64,000 nt of DNA from positions 82,572,070-82,636,069 of the forward strand of contig OX465282.1 in NCBI GenBank assembly GCA_949987705.1, given 5' to 3'. Below are positions 52,422 to 61,689 of the stretch, piece after piece. Source of the stretch: Thereva unica (taxonomy: Eukaryota; Arthropoda; Insecta; Diptera; Therevidae). The notes under the pieces are model-generated. The model was given only the letters and a program-made list of their open reading frames with translations, did not search any database and was not told the origin of the DNA. Every line of letters begins with the position of its first letter. The first letter of the stretch is position 1. The position numbers and the translations under genes were made by a program.

Positions 52422-54441
52422 TCTTCATCATGATCTTTCCTAGAACTCCAACTCCAAGGATTACATCGATTCGTCCTGGTGTGTCGAAATGAGGATCTGC
52501 TAGTCTTAAGTTCCGTGTATGTTCCCATCCCGTTGGTGTTACTTTCTCTGATGGTAAAACTCTAGTTAACTTCTTGAGTATAAGTGCCGTGGTTACAAGC
52601 TCGAACTTTGAAGCGAATCTTGGTTTTATTGTTAATTCTACACAAGTGCGGATGGTTCCCAATTTTACTTGTCCAACTACAGTCAAGACTCTATTAGTTT
52701 CTAATTTTGGTAATCCCAGTCTCTGTACTGCGTCTTCAGTTATGAAAGAGCCTTGAGAGCCTTGATCTATCAGTGCTCTTAATGCGATGACCTGACCACT
52801 TTTTGTGGATGCATGGATGACTGCTGTAGGAAGCATCTCAGTGCATGGTCCGTTGGTTGCTGCTGTGTAAGTACCAACTTCAGTAGAGTTCGATGGTTGG
52901 CCTTTATTATTAGCTGGTTTATCGGCTTCAGGCGGGGCGTTTGTTGAGGTTGGATGAAGAAGTGTATGATGTTTCTTCTTACACACTTTGCACAGTCTCC
53001 AGCTTTTGCATGTATTTGTCATATGCCCCTTGACCAAGCAATTGGTACAAAGACTTGATTTTCGTACTGCATCATTTCTTTGTTGGACAGACATTTTCGC
53101 TAGTTTCTCACAGGAGTATATTTTATGATTTCCCTTGCAGATTGGACAGTGATTTTGCATTGCGATGGAGCCATGATGTATTTTTAACTCCTTGCCCTTC
53201 CAGGGCGTAACCTTTTGTTTGGTCGGACCTTGCTTTAAGTCCTCGATAGGGTCGATCACTTCTAAGGTGTAGAACCGCCTTTCCAAGAACTCGATTAATT
53301 GGCTAACGTTCTCTACTTCTCTTGGATCTTTTAAAGACTGTTCATATAGATTGCGGCTTTCCCTGTCCAGCTTCTGTGTAAGTAGGAATACTATGAGTGG
53401 ATCCCAATTCGATGTGTCAATCCCAAGGTTTCTGAGTGCTTGCAGACACTCTGTTGTAGTGTCGTGGAGTCTTTTGAGGCCCTGCTGGGATTCTTTATTG
53501 AGAGCTGGTTGATTCAGAAGGAAGCGTAGTTGAGCGTTTACTAGGGCTCTTTCGTTTTGATATCGCTTGTTGAGGATCTTCCAGGCGGTATCAAAGTTTT
53601 CCTGCGTAATTTGTAGATGGTCCACTAGTTCACTTGGTTCACCCGTCAGATTTGCTTTCAAGTAGAATAGTTTCTCAGTGTTGCTCAGATTCGTGTCATT
53701 TCGAATTAACTCGGTGAATATATTTTTAAATGTTGGCCATTTTAAATAGTCACCATCAAATGTTGGGACATCTATCGGCTTTATTTTCATTTTGTTTCTT
53801 CCACCGTTGTTAATGTGTACTTGTGTTGGTGGACCGTCTGCTTGTTGATTCAGTTTTTCTTGAATTTTAATCTGGATGTCCTGGTATAATGCCTCCGTTG
53901 CGGCGAATGTATCCCTCTCAAAGTATTCGTCTTTAAATGTTCCCAGGCTCATTATTTCTCCATGTACGTCAACCACACGTTCCCAATAATCACTTATTAT
54001 TTTGGCTTTCTGCGAATAGTATGCGGTTGACCTCGGCGATGTAATTTCGCTTTCTGTTTTCTCAATCGTCCGTTTTAAAGAATTTATCATGGCGTTCTGC
54101 CTTTTAATTCTCCTAAGTTGATCTTCAACGCGTTCTGATGTTTGTTGCTTCTCAACGGCTGCACGGAGAGCATCTTCCATCAAATCTCTAGTTTGCTCGA
54201 ATAAACTTTCCACCTTTTCGAAGTAGTTCTCTTTGAAGTACTTATGTTCTGGATTCTCGCCTTTAAGCTGCTCCAGTTCACTGTGTTGATTCTCGAACTC
54301 AGCCCATGCCGATTGCAGTGAATGTAATCGAATTTCGACATAGTCCTTTGTCTTCCTACTTTTGGAATCCTTCCGAAAGTTGGTGTTCAGCCTTTGGATG
54401 GTCTTTGATGTAATATTTTGCAGGGTTAATATCTTTTCCAT
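52422..54441 (-). CDS. BEL2 gag and protease
   Basis: The frame starts MEKILTLQNITSKTIQRLNT at 54441. The first ~200 residues are highly charged and helical, probably coiled-coil. The gag region then shows IKPIDVPTFDGDYLKWPTFK, NLSNTEKLFYLKANLTGEPS, AWKILNKRYQNERALVNAQL and IDVGTSNWDP-like text typical of DUF1759-type BEL gags. Zinc motifs follow: HCPICKGNHKIYSCEKLAKM, SLCTNCLVKGHMTNTC and CKVCKKKHHTLLH. The aspartic protease shows RALIDQGSQGSFITEDAVQR with the BEL-type DQGS in place of DTGA. The frame runs into the Gypsy2 LTR; pol resumes at 46776 with KVLLGSEGSPIAQKTKLGWI. This part is undamaged apart from the insertion. Confidence 0.9.
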
Positions 54442-54652
54442 GGTTGCGCAGCAATGGTGTGTAGATCGATGTAGCTGAAATTAACGAGGATTTTCCTCAA
54501 TTTAATTAGTTTACAGAGCCTCAAGACACGATGTTCTAGAGGATGTGTTTTTTGTTGTTTTTGTATTGCCTCAAGACACGATGTTCTAGAGGAATTTTTG
54601 TATATTCTAAAGACACTTGGTTCTTTAGAACACTTTTTCGCTCGAAGGACCA
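54442..54652 (-). other. BEL2 5' leader with three matched stem-loops
   Basis: Three hairpins of the same geometry (8-bp stem, 8-nt loop) lie at 54519-54542, 54569-54592 and 54606-54629. The first two are identical: CCTCAAGA, loop CACGATGT, TCTAGAGG. The third is TCTAAAGA, loop CACTTGGT, TCTTTAGA, with paired substitutions keeping the stem. They sit between the primer site and the gag start, where RNA packaging or dimerisation signals usually lie. Confidence 0.75.
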
Positions 54653-54653
54653 A
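54641..54653 (-). promoter_or_regulatory. BEL2 primer binding site, tRNA-Tyr type
   Basis: Next to the 5' LTR the minus strand reads TTGGTCCTTCGAGC. TGGTCCTTCGAGC complements the 3' end of insect tRNA-Tyr as I recall it (GCTCGAAGGACCA). The match is about 13 nt. Confidence 0.65.
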
Positions 54654-55062
54654 TGTTGATAGCTCAGAGTAAACGATTGATTAGATCTGTTGAAGACCGC
54701 ACAACTTCAACAATTTGGAGCGGTTTGACTAGATAAAATAAACTGAATGTATGGTTACTGACGTGTTTATTGTAACTGAGCGCTAATGCTCGTATCTTTT
54801 ACATATTTATACAATTCTTTATTGCTTAATTAGCAATAATAAAGTTATTGCACCTGAATGCGTGAGTCAAGAGTTCATTCACCAATTTTTAATTTTCGTT
54901 TGTTATTGCTGACATTGCAATTCGATTGCGGGTCGATTCCGTTCAGGTGAATGAGCTTTTGATTCAGCATTTTAATTTATTAATTGTTTTTCATATAACA
55001 ACAGAAATTAGGAATTGGCCTAAATCTTAATATTATGTGATGTTTTATATGTGCTGCGCACA
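54654..55062 (-). repeat. BEL2 5' LTR
   Basis: 409 bp, appears identical to 40866-41274 by eye, bounded by the primer site on the inside and the ACTCC duplication on the outside. Confidence 0.95.
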
Positions 55063-55067
55063 ACTCC

Positions 55068-56800
55068 TTTAAAACATTAAATTTATTTTAAAAACTAAAA
55101 CCCGCCCGCCGTCGGTTATGGTTCAAACAACACTTAATTCAATTATTCATTTTTACCGTTACCGGGCCCGGGGTGGTTTGGAAAAAAGCAAAAACTATTC
55201 CCACGCCGCAAGGAAAAAGCTGCCGATCTCAGCAGAAAACAGATTTTCTTACCGCCCGAATGTGAGTGCAGCAAGCAGACAGATTCGAGCTGAAACCTGA
55301 CACTTGATTCTGATAAGAATAATTTTTATGTTGATCCGCGGTGTTTATCACAGTGGTTTCTACGAAATTATTGCAACGGAAAAATGTGCGATATTGCATT
55401 TGAGTTTCCCGTGTGATAATTTTTTAATGAATGTTAGGAATTTAAAAATGAAATATAATCTGATAATTTGAATTTTGGAACGATTATGATTATTAATTTT
55501 TGAATCGATTTTTATTTTTTGGTTTTTTGTTTATAACTCCTCTTGAGATGGCCGCGGTGGATCTAACTATTTATTGAGTATACTATATAGCTTATTGTAC
55601 TTATCATTCCCTTTCAATTGATACCCATGTCGAGGGGGTTGTGAAGAAAATTGTAATCCGCCCTCTTGAGATGACCGCCATGGATCAAACCATATTATTG
55701 AGTATACTATATCGCTTATGGCATTCTACTAATTATACCCTTTCAATTGATACCCATGTCCAGGGAGTGGTGAAGAAAAGGTAATCCGCCCTCTTGAGAC
55801 GGCCGCCATGGATGTTACGGCATAGCTTATTGTATTCTACTTATCATTCCCTTTCATTTGATACCCATGTCGAGACGGTCCAGGCCGCCCTCTTGAGACG
55901 CGTACCAGTTTAATATGAACACTTTTTGTTAATCATCGAAATGATAGGGAATGCTATCTGACATCAACAGTGCTGGATTCGACTAACTTGTAACGAATAT
56001 GTCATATGTAGTAATCGGTATTTAAAAATTTTATTGTACATCTGTACTATGAAATACATAAATGTTTTTTATAGTACGAGTACCTAACGCAATCTGACAC
56101 CATAGTTGTGACAAACCACTTTTATATGAACACAGTTTGTTAATCATCTAATGCCATCTGGCATCAACATGCGAGTAAACACTTTTCGACTAACTATTAG
56201 CGCCATCTCATTTATTGAGCAATTGAAATAACTTATAACGTCATCTGATAGAATTATTTTGAGTACCCACTTTTTTAGACTGAAGGAGAAAAAAAAGTTC
56301 GTTTCGAAATGTAAAAAATGTAAAAATAAAGAAAACGAAGAATGATAGGAAAAAAAACTCATGGAATAGTAAATTATTTATATTGTGGTTATCGGTTACA
56401 AAAGAAAAATTATTTATATTGCTTATAAAAAGGTGATAAATCGCATTATTTTATTAAAAAAACACCCTGTTTTCCATGTTTAGGCGTAAATAAGGCTTTA
56501 GCTGTTTGCCCTTACGAACTCGGCAAACTGCCGCTTGCCTTGATAAAAAGCATTCTTTCAAAGTAAATTTAGAAAGAATACAGCATGAAAAGTAGTACAA
56601 ATTAAAGCAAACCAGAAGTAAAAATACTTTATTTGTTTGGCGAAGGAGTACGATTGAGAAAAAATTTTCGCATTTTTTTTTGTTTAAATTTAAATCAAAT
56701 TCTTTTTTTTATGAGCTTATATTCGTTCTTAACCTAAACAAAGGGGGAAAATCGAAATAAAAAACTTACAAACTAACTACAAATAAAAACAATCAACGAA
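55068..56800. other. Flanking DNA without recognisable genes
   Basis: The first ~70 bases include CCCGCCCGCCGTCGG...AACAACACT, similar to the outer end of the Gypsy1 LTR. A tandem repeat occupies 55539-55900. A diverged direct repeat (ATATGAACAC...TTGTTAATCATC...ATCTGRCATCAACA) occurs at about 55910-55970 and 56127-56170. The remaining sequence is AT-rich and its short openings look incidental. Confidence 0.6.
55539..55900. repeat. ~100-128 bp tandem repeat, about 3 units
   Basis: The phrase CCTCTTGAGAYGRCCGC starts at 55539, 55662 and 55790, and a shorter form at 55889. Each unit also carries GAGTATACTATA, ATTCCCTTTCAATTGATACC and CATGTCSAGG. Units differ by substitutions and the last is shortened. 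It looks like minisatellite or subterminal element sequence. Confidence 0.8.
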
Positions 56801-56902
56801 GCAGTCTCTACTTGGTGTCGCTGCCACCATTGTTGTGGAACTACGCCATATCCATGAGGCCATCCCCCGCCGTCCAACATAAACCCGAACCCCGCGAAAA
56901 TG

Positions 56903-57589
56903 TTAGGCTATGCCTGGGCTTTGGAAAAAGTCCAGCCTCAACAGGACGTCATCCTTTATCTCCTCCTCGTCGACCACTACAAAATTCTGGAGGGGTTTCT
57001 GCCCCCAAACCCTTATACGGAGGGCCCTCACAAACCCCACGATTTGGAGCAGGTTCCCATTCACGGCATGTAAGGTGAAGTCCCCAGGATAAGGAATAAC
57101 GCCAAACGGCCCAGATACCCGCATCAGCGATGGGGCTCACCCGCAATCCAGGACGCCCTGCAGACGCGTGGAAAAATCCCTCATGGTGACCCCCACTTAA
57201 TAGGCGGGGAAAACACCCATGCTCAGAGGTAACACGAAAGATGTCCTTTCTGCTAGAGTAGATGGTGACGGCTCGGGGACGGATGAAAGCTGGTTTGGAC
57301 AGTTCGCCTTGTGTCCAAAAACACCACACAGGAAGCAACTGCCCCAAGCCCTCCTGGGCATACGACAAATCGATGCGAAATGTCCTCTACGCCCACAGTT
57401 GCAGCATTTGGCGGAAGCAGCCGCAAGCTCCGCCCGAGCCGGATTATAAGGGGCCATAGTTTTTAGCGGCTTTGGTAGCCCCACGGCGCGACCCCCACGC
57501 CGGTCCCCATGGCCTTCACGCCAACCGCGTAGACTACCTCCATTTAGCGTTACCACTTTCCATACCGCCTCGAAACTTTTACGATCCAT
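56903..57589 (-). pseudogene. Retroelement gag (nucleocapsid) and protease fragment
   Basis: The frame 57197-57589 has a basic arginine/glycine-rich segment and two CCHC knuckles, CCNCGRRGHFASICRMP and CFLCGVFGHKANC, then a proline/serine linker. After a stop near 57197 another frame (56903-57124) shows GDFTLHAVNGNLLQIVGFVR and EIKDDVLLRLDFFQ, resembling the second half of a retroelement aspartic protease (the I/V-L-G-x-DF block altered to LRLDF). No RT follows. The family is not determined. Confidence 0.6.
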
Positions 57590-57599
57590 AGCCTAAAAA

Positions 57600-58030
57600 T
57601 AACACAAAAAAAAACGTTTTTTATTAAAAACAGAATCCCCATTGGTCGACACGACACCTAATGCAAAACCAAGCCCCTAAACTCACCTATGAAAAAAGGA
57701 AAAATACACGAAACAAAATAAACGCAAGGTAATACGTCAGGTTCCAACACCAGAAATGTAGGAACTAAAGTTGAACACCCTCAAAACAAAGTGGACACAA
57801 TAATAAAACAAACAAAAACAAAAAAAAAACCAAATAATAATAATCTCAAATCCAGAGGAGGATATCATATTCAGTAGACCGTAACATAACATAGCAACTA
57901 TATTCCTTTTCTCCACCTCTGTTTAGCCCCGTGGGGTGAATGCGGGTGTCCATATTTCTTCCTTACCATATAGGAAAAATGGGCCGTATAACCACAGGTT
58001 CCAGGATGACAACTGTTAAGTAGCTATGCC
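57600..58030. other. A-rich unannotated stretch
   Basis: AT-rich with A homopolymers; no gene, repeat or motif recognised. It might be the leader of the gag fragment to its left. Confidence 0.4.
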
Positions 58031-58039
58031 TCTAGACAG

Positions 58040-58475
58040 AACGTCCGCAGGAACCTTCGTGACGCAACTGTTGCCGGATAGTATACTATTGAATGACTGC
58101 TATACGCTTGGCCACGAAGGTATCGTAATTTGATGATTTAGCGTTGATCCAGGTCAACAATATCTTTGAATCTGTCCAACAATAGGGTACTAGATCCTTA
58201 TGTTGTAATTTGGTTTGGACTGTGTTGACTAATCCTGCTGCGAGTTTTGCAGCGCATAGTTCTAGTCAGGGTAGCGTCACCTGTTTTACGGGTGCCACCT
58301 TGACTACGCACAGAGTAGGCGTACAATTATCCGTCCATCCTTGAAAACTGAGCGAACATAGATGGCTGCTCCATATGCCTTCTCTGAAGCATCGGCAAAG
58401 GCATGAAGTTGGATATTCTTTGGCGTTCCATGGGGAAAAAACATGTCGTGGAAAGTGTGTATCTTTCAAACACTA
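58040..58475 (-). pseudogene. BEL/Pao RNase H fragment (third BEL copy)
   Basis: Read across several frames, the minus strand gives an ADASEKAYGAA-like stretch near 58380. It then gives VVKVAPVKQVTLP (58266-58300), LELCAAKLAAGLVNTVQTKL, CWTDSKILLTWINA and DTFVAKRIAVIQ, the standard BEL RNase H blocks. Multiple frameshifts and stops are present. It differs from both BEL1 and BEL2, so it is a third element. Confidence 0.7.
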
Positions 58476-58519
58476 TAAATTCTCCCGAAAGGAGCTCCAC
58501 TTGGTATTAATGTTCTTAT

Positions 58520-59912
58520 TGCAGACAAAGTATCTTTAAATAGTGAACTGATCAAGACTGATGGTGCACACTCATTTGATCATGTTTTCATACGAGTCAA
58601 ATCGGACAACAGACATATCGTTATCGGCACGTTCTACATACCCCCAAACTCTGACGAATCTGAATATGACGATTTATTGCATATTTTAGATGATATTAAT
58701 AATTCCCTACGCGAAAGCGATGAAATTTTCGTTTTAGGAGATTTTAACCGCCCTAATCTCTCATTCACTCCTGACGTGGAAGATAATAATTTACTTCCGA
58801 TCAATGTCATAAATTCTATCGATATAAAGCTTATTGATACTTTTTATGGCAACGGTCTACACCAAATTATCAGAACCCCTAATTCTTCTGGAAAATGGTT
58901 AGACCTAATTTTCACTAATTCACATGAGGAGCTAAACCTTCTGCCTGCTTCGCCAGAGGAAAACCTATTTAGCAATTCTGATCCTAGAGATTAATTTCAC
59001 AATCTCTAAACACAGCACTTCATACAATAATTCAATTACACTGTAGGACAAATGACAAACTATTTTTTCTCACATGGAAAAAACTTTAATATGCATTGAG
59101 ATCTGAATTTTTGGAACACTTTTGTAAAGATCAACTTTCTTTCAAAAGTTATTAACTTTTGAATGTTATGTTAAATGCAAACAATATGAAAACAAATAAT
59201 TTCGTTTTTGGCAAATATTTTATTTTAATACAACAGAAAATGTATACAAAAGTATACTATATATCCTATAAATATAAAACGTTTTTGGTTTGAGCATTTT
59301 TCTGTCAAAATCTGATCTGCCAAAAAATGTATTGATTGAGTAAAAAAAAGTTCGAACATTCAAAAGTTACTAACTTTTGAAAAAAAGTTGATAGTTACAA
59401 ACGGCCAAAACAGTCGTGTTCCAAAAATTCAGATCTCAATGAATATCAAATTTTTTTCCATGTGAGAAAATTCGTATTTCATAGTGTTATTTATGATTTT
59501 AAGAATGCGAACTTTAACAGCATCAGCTTCGAATTATCTCTAGTTGACTGGGAAAATAGGCTATTGGGTAATGATATTGACGAGATACATAGTGTCTTCA
59601 TTTTACACTATTATTTTCAACATTATTGACATATATGTGCCCAGAATCAAAAAAAGGGATAAATTATCTGAACCATGGCTGGATAAAAATATTCGAAAAC
59701 TTCGTAATCAGAGAAATAAATTATATAAACTGATTAGGAACAACCCTAATGTAACAGCGGAACAGAAATTAGCATACACTAGGTTAGCCTCAGAATTTAC
59801 TCTTAGGTCGCGTGAGGCCAATACAACATATCTTGACTCTGTCGGAGATAACATTATCCAGAATCCTAGAAAAAAAAGAAAGATTATTCAGAATCCGATT
59901 TCGTTAACATAA
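58520..59912 (+). pseudogene. Jockey-like LINE endonuclease segment
   Basis: The first part (58520-58994) shows DHVFIRVKSDNRHIVIGTFY, FVLGDFNRPNLSF and SGKWLDLIFTNSHEEL; it ends NLFSNSDPRD with the catalytic SDH altered to SDP near a stop. Beyond the MITE it continues FKNANFNSISFELSLVDWEN, then KLSEPWLDKNIRKLRNQRNK (59544-59912), the linker preceding RT. Stops near 58995, 59630 and 59912 show decay. Confidence 0.75.
59065..59470. mobile_element. 406-bp MITE with inner palindromes
   Basis: The terminal inverted repeats start TTTTCTCACATGGAAAAAA and pair GAGATCTGAATTTTTGGAACAC with its complement at the right. Internally two near-palindromes of AAAAGTTAYTAACTTTT occur (about 59139-59155 and 59362-59378), themselves part of the inverted symmetry. 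There is no coding capacity. A short TT duplication is possible; the superfamily is unknown. Confidence 0.8.
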
Positions 59913-59941
59913 AACGAAAGACCCTAGGCTATCCAACGACT

Positions 59942-61267
59942 ATGACAAACGGCAGAAAACAATCTTCATGTCCCCAAGAAATTTGCAACATGTTTGCTGA
60001 CAAATTCTTTGAAGTCTTTTGCCCAAAGTCTAATGTAGTACACACTGACCCAGTAAGTACGCGCAATGACAATAGAACTTCTATAACTGATGTATCTCTA
60101 TCCCTTGACGATGTAACGACCGGTATAAACAATCTCGACATCAATAAAGGCCATGGTCCTGACAACCTGCCTCCTTTGTTTTTGCAGGGCTGTTCAAATC
60201 AAATTTTGGTTCCCCTCCATATTATCTTCAACAAATCGTTATCGACAGGAAAGTTCCCTAAGATATGGAAAAAATCCTATCTTACTCCGATCCATAAAAC
60301 ATCTAATAAGCACTCGGTGGAAAACCACAGGGGTATTACCATCTTAGCAACTATTCCTAAACTTTTCGAGAAACTTGTTTACGGTAAGATTGCCCCTCTA
60401 ATCGACCCATGTCTTAATGAACAGCAACATGGTTTCAGAAAGGGACGATCGACTACTACAAACCTTAAGATTCTAACCTCCAATCTACCATGTGCTATGG
60501 AGAAGGGTCATCAAATAGATACGGTCTATACTGACTTCAGCAAAGTCTTTGATCGTGTTGATCACCATATTTTAAGTAAAAAACTACTAAAATTTGGTAT
60601 ATCATGTCCTGCCCTGGAATGGATTAAATCATATCTCGACAACAGAACTCAAGTTGTCAGATTCCAAGGATTTCTGTCAAAAGAAATCTCAGTTACTTCC
60701 GGGGTCCCTCAGGGTAGCCATTTAGGCCCTCTGTTATTCAATATATTTATCTCAGACCTGTCGGATACACTGGAAAATATTCCGCATCTCTTCTATGCCG
60801 ACGACCTCAAAATTTATAATGTCATAAGGTCCCCGGTCGATGTTACTTTCTTTCAAACAAAGCTAAACGCGTTGCAAGACTGGTGTACTACCAATAAATT
60901 AGAACTAAACATCAGCAAATGTCTTGTTATTACCTTCTCCCGCAAAAGAATCACCCAGCTACAGGAATATTATCTACACGACAAGGCATTAGACCGTGTC
61001 GATCAAGTTGTAGATCTAGGTATTGTTCTAGACAATAAATTAAATTTCAACTTGCACTACGACAATATTGCTGCAAGAGCCAACAAGCTTCTAGGCTTTA
61101 TAAAGAGAAGAGCCCGAGAATTCAATAACGTTCGGGTCACAAAAACTCTTTTCTGTTCGCTCGTCCGCCCTATCTTGGAATATGCGTGCCCGATCGGGGA
61201 CCCTATATTCCAGGTAAGCAGCAGTAGGTTGGAATCAATACAGAAAAATGTCTCCTCTTCGCTCTGA
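59942..61267 (+). CDS. Jockey-like LINE reverse transcriptase
   Basis: This 441-codon open frame has the RT order: INKGHGPDNLPPLFLQGC, FPKIWKKSYLTPIHK, VENHRGITILATIPKLFEKL, NEQQHGFRKGRSTTTNLKIL, DTVYTDFSKVFDRVDHHILS, SVTSGVPQGSHLGPLLFNIF and the catalytic HLFYADDLKIYN. Thumb sequence follows: LELNISKCLVITFSRKR and VVDLGIVLDNKLNF. It ends in a shift at 61267, after which RDFFNLPPYTDRLKKLELMP continues. The RT core is intact, but the element around it is not. Confidence 0.85.
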   Translation: MTNGRKQSSCPQEICNMFADKFFEVFCPKSNVVHTDPVSTRNDNRTSITDVSLSLDDVTTGINNLDINKGHGPDNLPPLFLQGCSNQILVPLHIIFNKSLSTGKFPKIWKKSYLTPIHKTSNKHSVENHRGITILATIPKLFEKLVYGKIAPLIDPCLNEQQHGFRKGRSTTTNLKILTSNLPCAMEKGHQIDTVYTDFSKVFDRVDHHILSKKLLKFGISCPALEWIKSYLDNRTQVVRFQGFLSKEISVTSGVPQGSHLGPLLFNIFISDLSDTLENIPHLFYADDLKIYNVIRSPVDVTFFQTKLNALQDWCTTNKLELNISKCLVITFSRKRITQLQEYYLHDKALDRVDQVVDLGIVLDNKLNFNLHYDNIAARANKLLGFIKRRAREFNNVRVTKTLFCSLVRPILEYACPIGDPIFQVSSSRLESIQKNVSSSL

Positions 61268-61596
61268 GAAACCTACACGACCCGCGCGACTTTTTCAACT
61301 TACCGCCCTACACGGACAGACTCAAGAAGTTAGAACTCATGCCGCTGACACATAGTAGGAAAGTGCTTATCTCGTGCTTAACTTTGGACGTCCTAAACGA
61401 TAACGTTAAGGTGCAGTTTCTGTCCGATAGAATCAAGTTCAATACCGAAGTTCGTCATAATAGGCATACCAAAATGCTTAAAGAATACCCTCATCGGACA
61501 GAATATGCAAAGAACGAACCCGTCAACAGATTTTGTATGACTTTTAACAGCCATATAGACTACAGGCCCATGTTCAAAAATGGATGGGTCATATGA
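61268..61596 (+). pseudogene. Jockey-like LINE C-terminal end
   Basis: The frame gives LKKLELMPLTHSRKVLISCL, FLSDRIKFNTEVRHNRHTKM, LKEYPHRTEYAKNEPVNR and a terminal NGWVI, then a stop. It is separated from the RT frame by a one-base shift. The block matches the remnant at 19843-20150. Confidence 0.8.
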
Positions 61597-61689
61597 ACCA
61601 CCAGATGACGTATATGGTACGATATAAGACCATGCAATAATAAGATTCAGCACTATGCCGTCACTTGTAAGGTGTCCAACTGAGTGCTG

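Larger units (their letters stand above)
40866..55062 (-). mobile_element. BEL2: full-length BEL/Pao element with baculovirus-F-type envelope
   Basis: LTRs 40866-41274 and 54654-55062 look identical over 409 bp by eye. They are flanked by the 5-bp duplication ACTCC (40861-40865, 55063-55067). The order on the minus strand is 5' LTR, tRNA-Tyr-like primer site, leader with three stem-loops, gag and protease (52422-54441), RT, RNase H, integrase and envelope (41257-46776), 3' LTR. The CsRn1-type Gypsy2 splits it at 46781-52417. Identical LTRs mean recent insertion, yet the RT region has several frameshifts, so the copy was probably mobilised in trans or the shifts are assembly errors. Confidence 0.95.
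58490..61640 (+). mobile_element. Jockey-like LINE, 5'-truncated, split by a MITE
   Basis: It starts within the endonuclease (GAPLGINVLIADK near 58496) and runs through RT to a C-terminal block ending at 61596. A 406-bp MITE interrupts it at 59065-59470. The C-terminal KEYPHRTEYAKNEPVNR block is shared with the LINE remnant at 19.8-20.2 kb. The exact 3' end and target duplication are not clear. Confidence 0.75.

Noticed and set aside
54426..54653. Minus-strand frame starting next to the BEL2 primer site
   Set aside because: It has no ATG start, covers the stem-loop leader and ends just after the real gag start.
56144..56362. 72-codon phenylalanine/serine-rich minus-strand frame
   Set aside because: Low-complexity translation of A-rich DNA with no recognisable motif.
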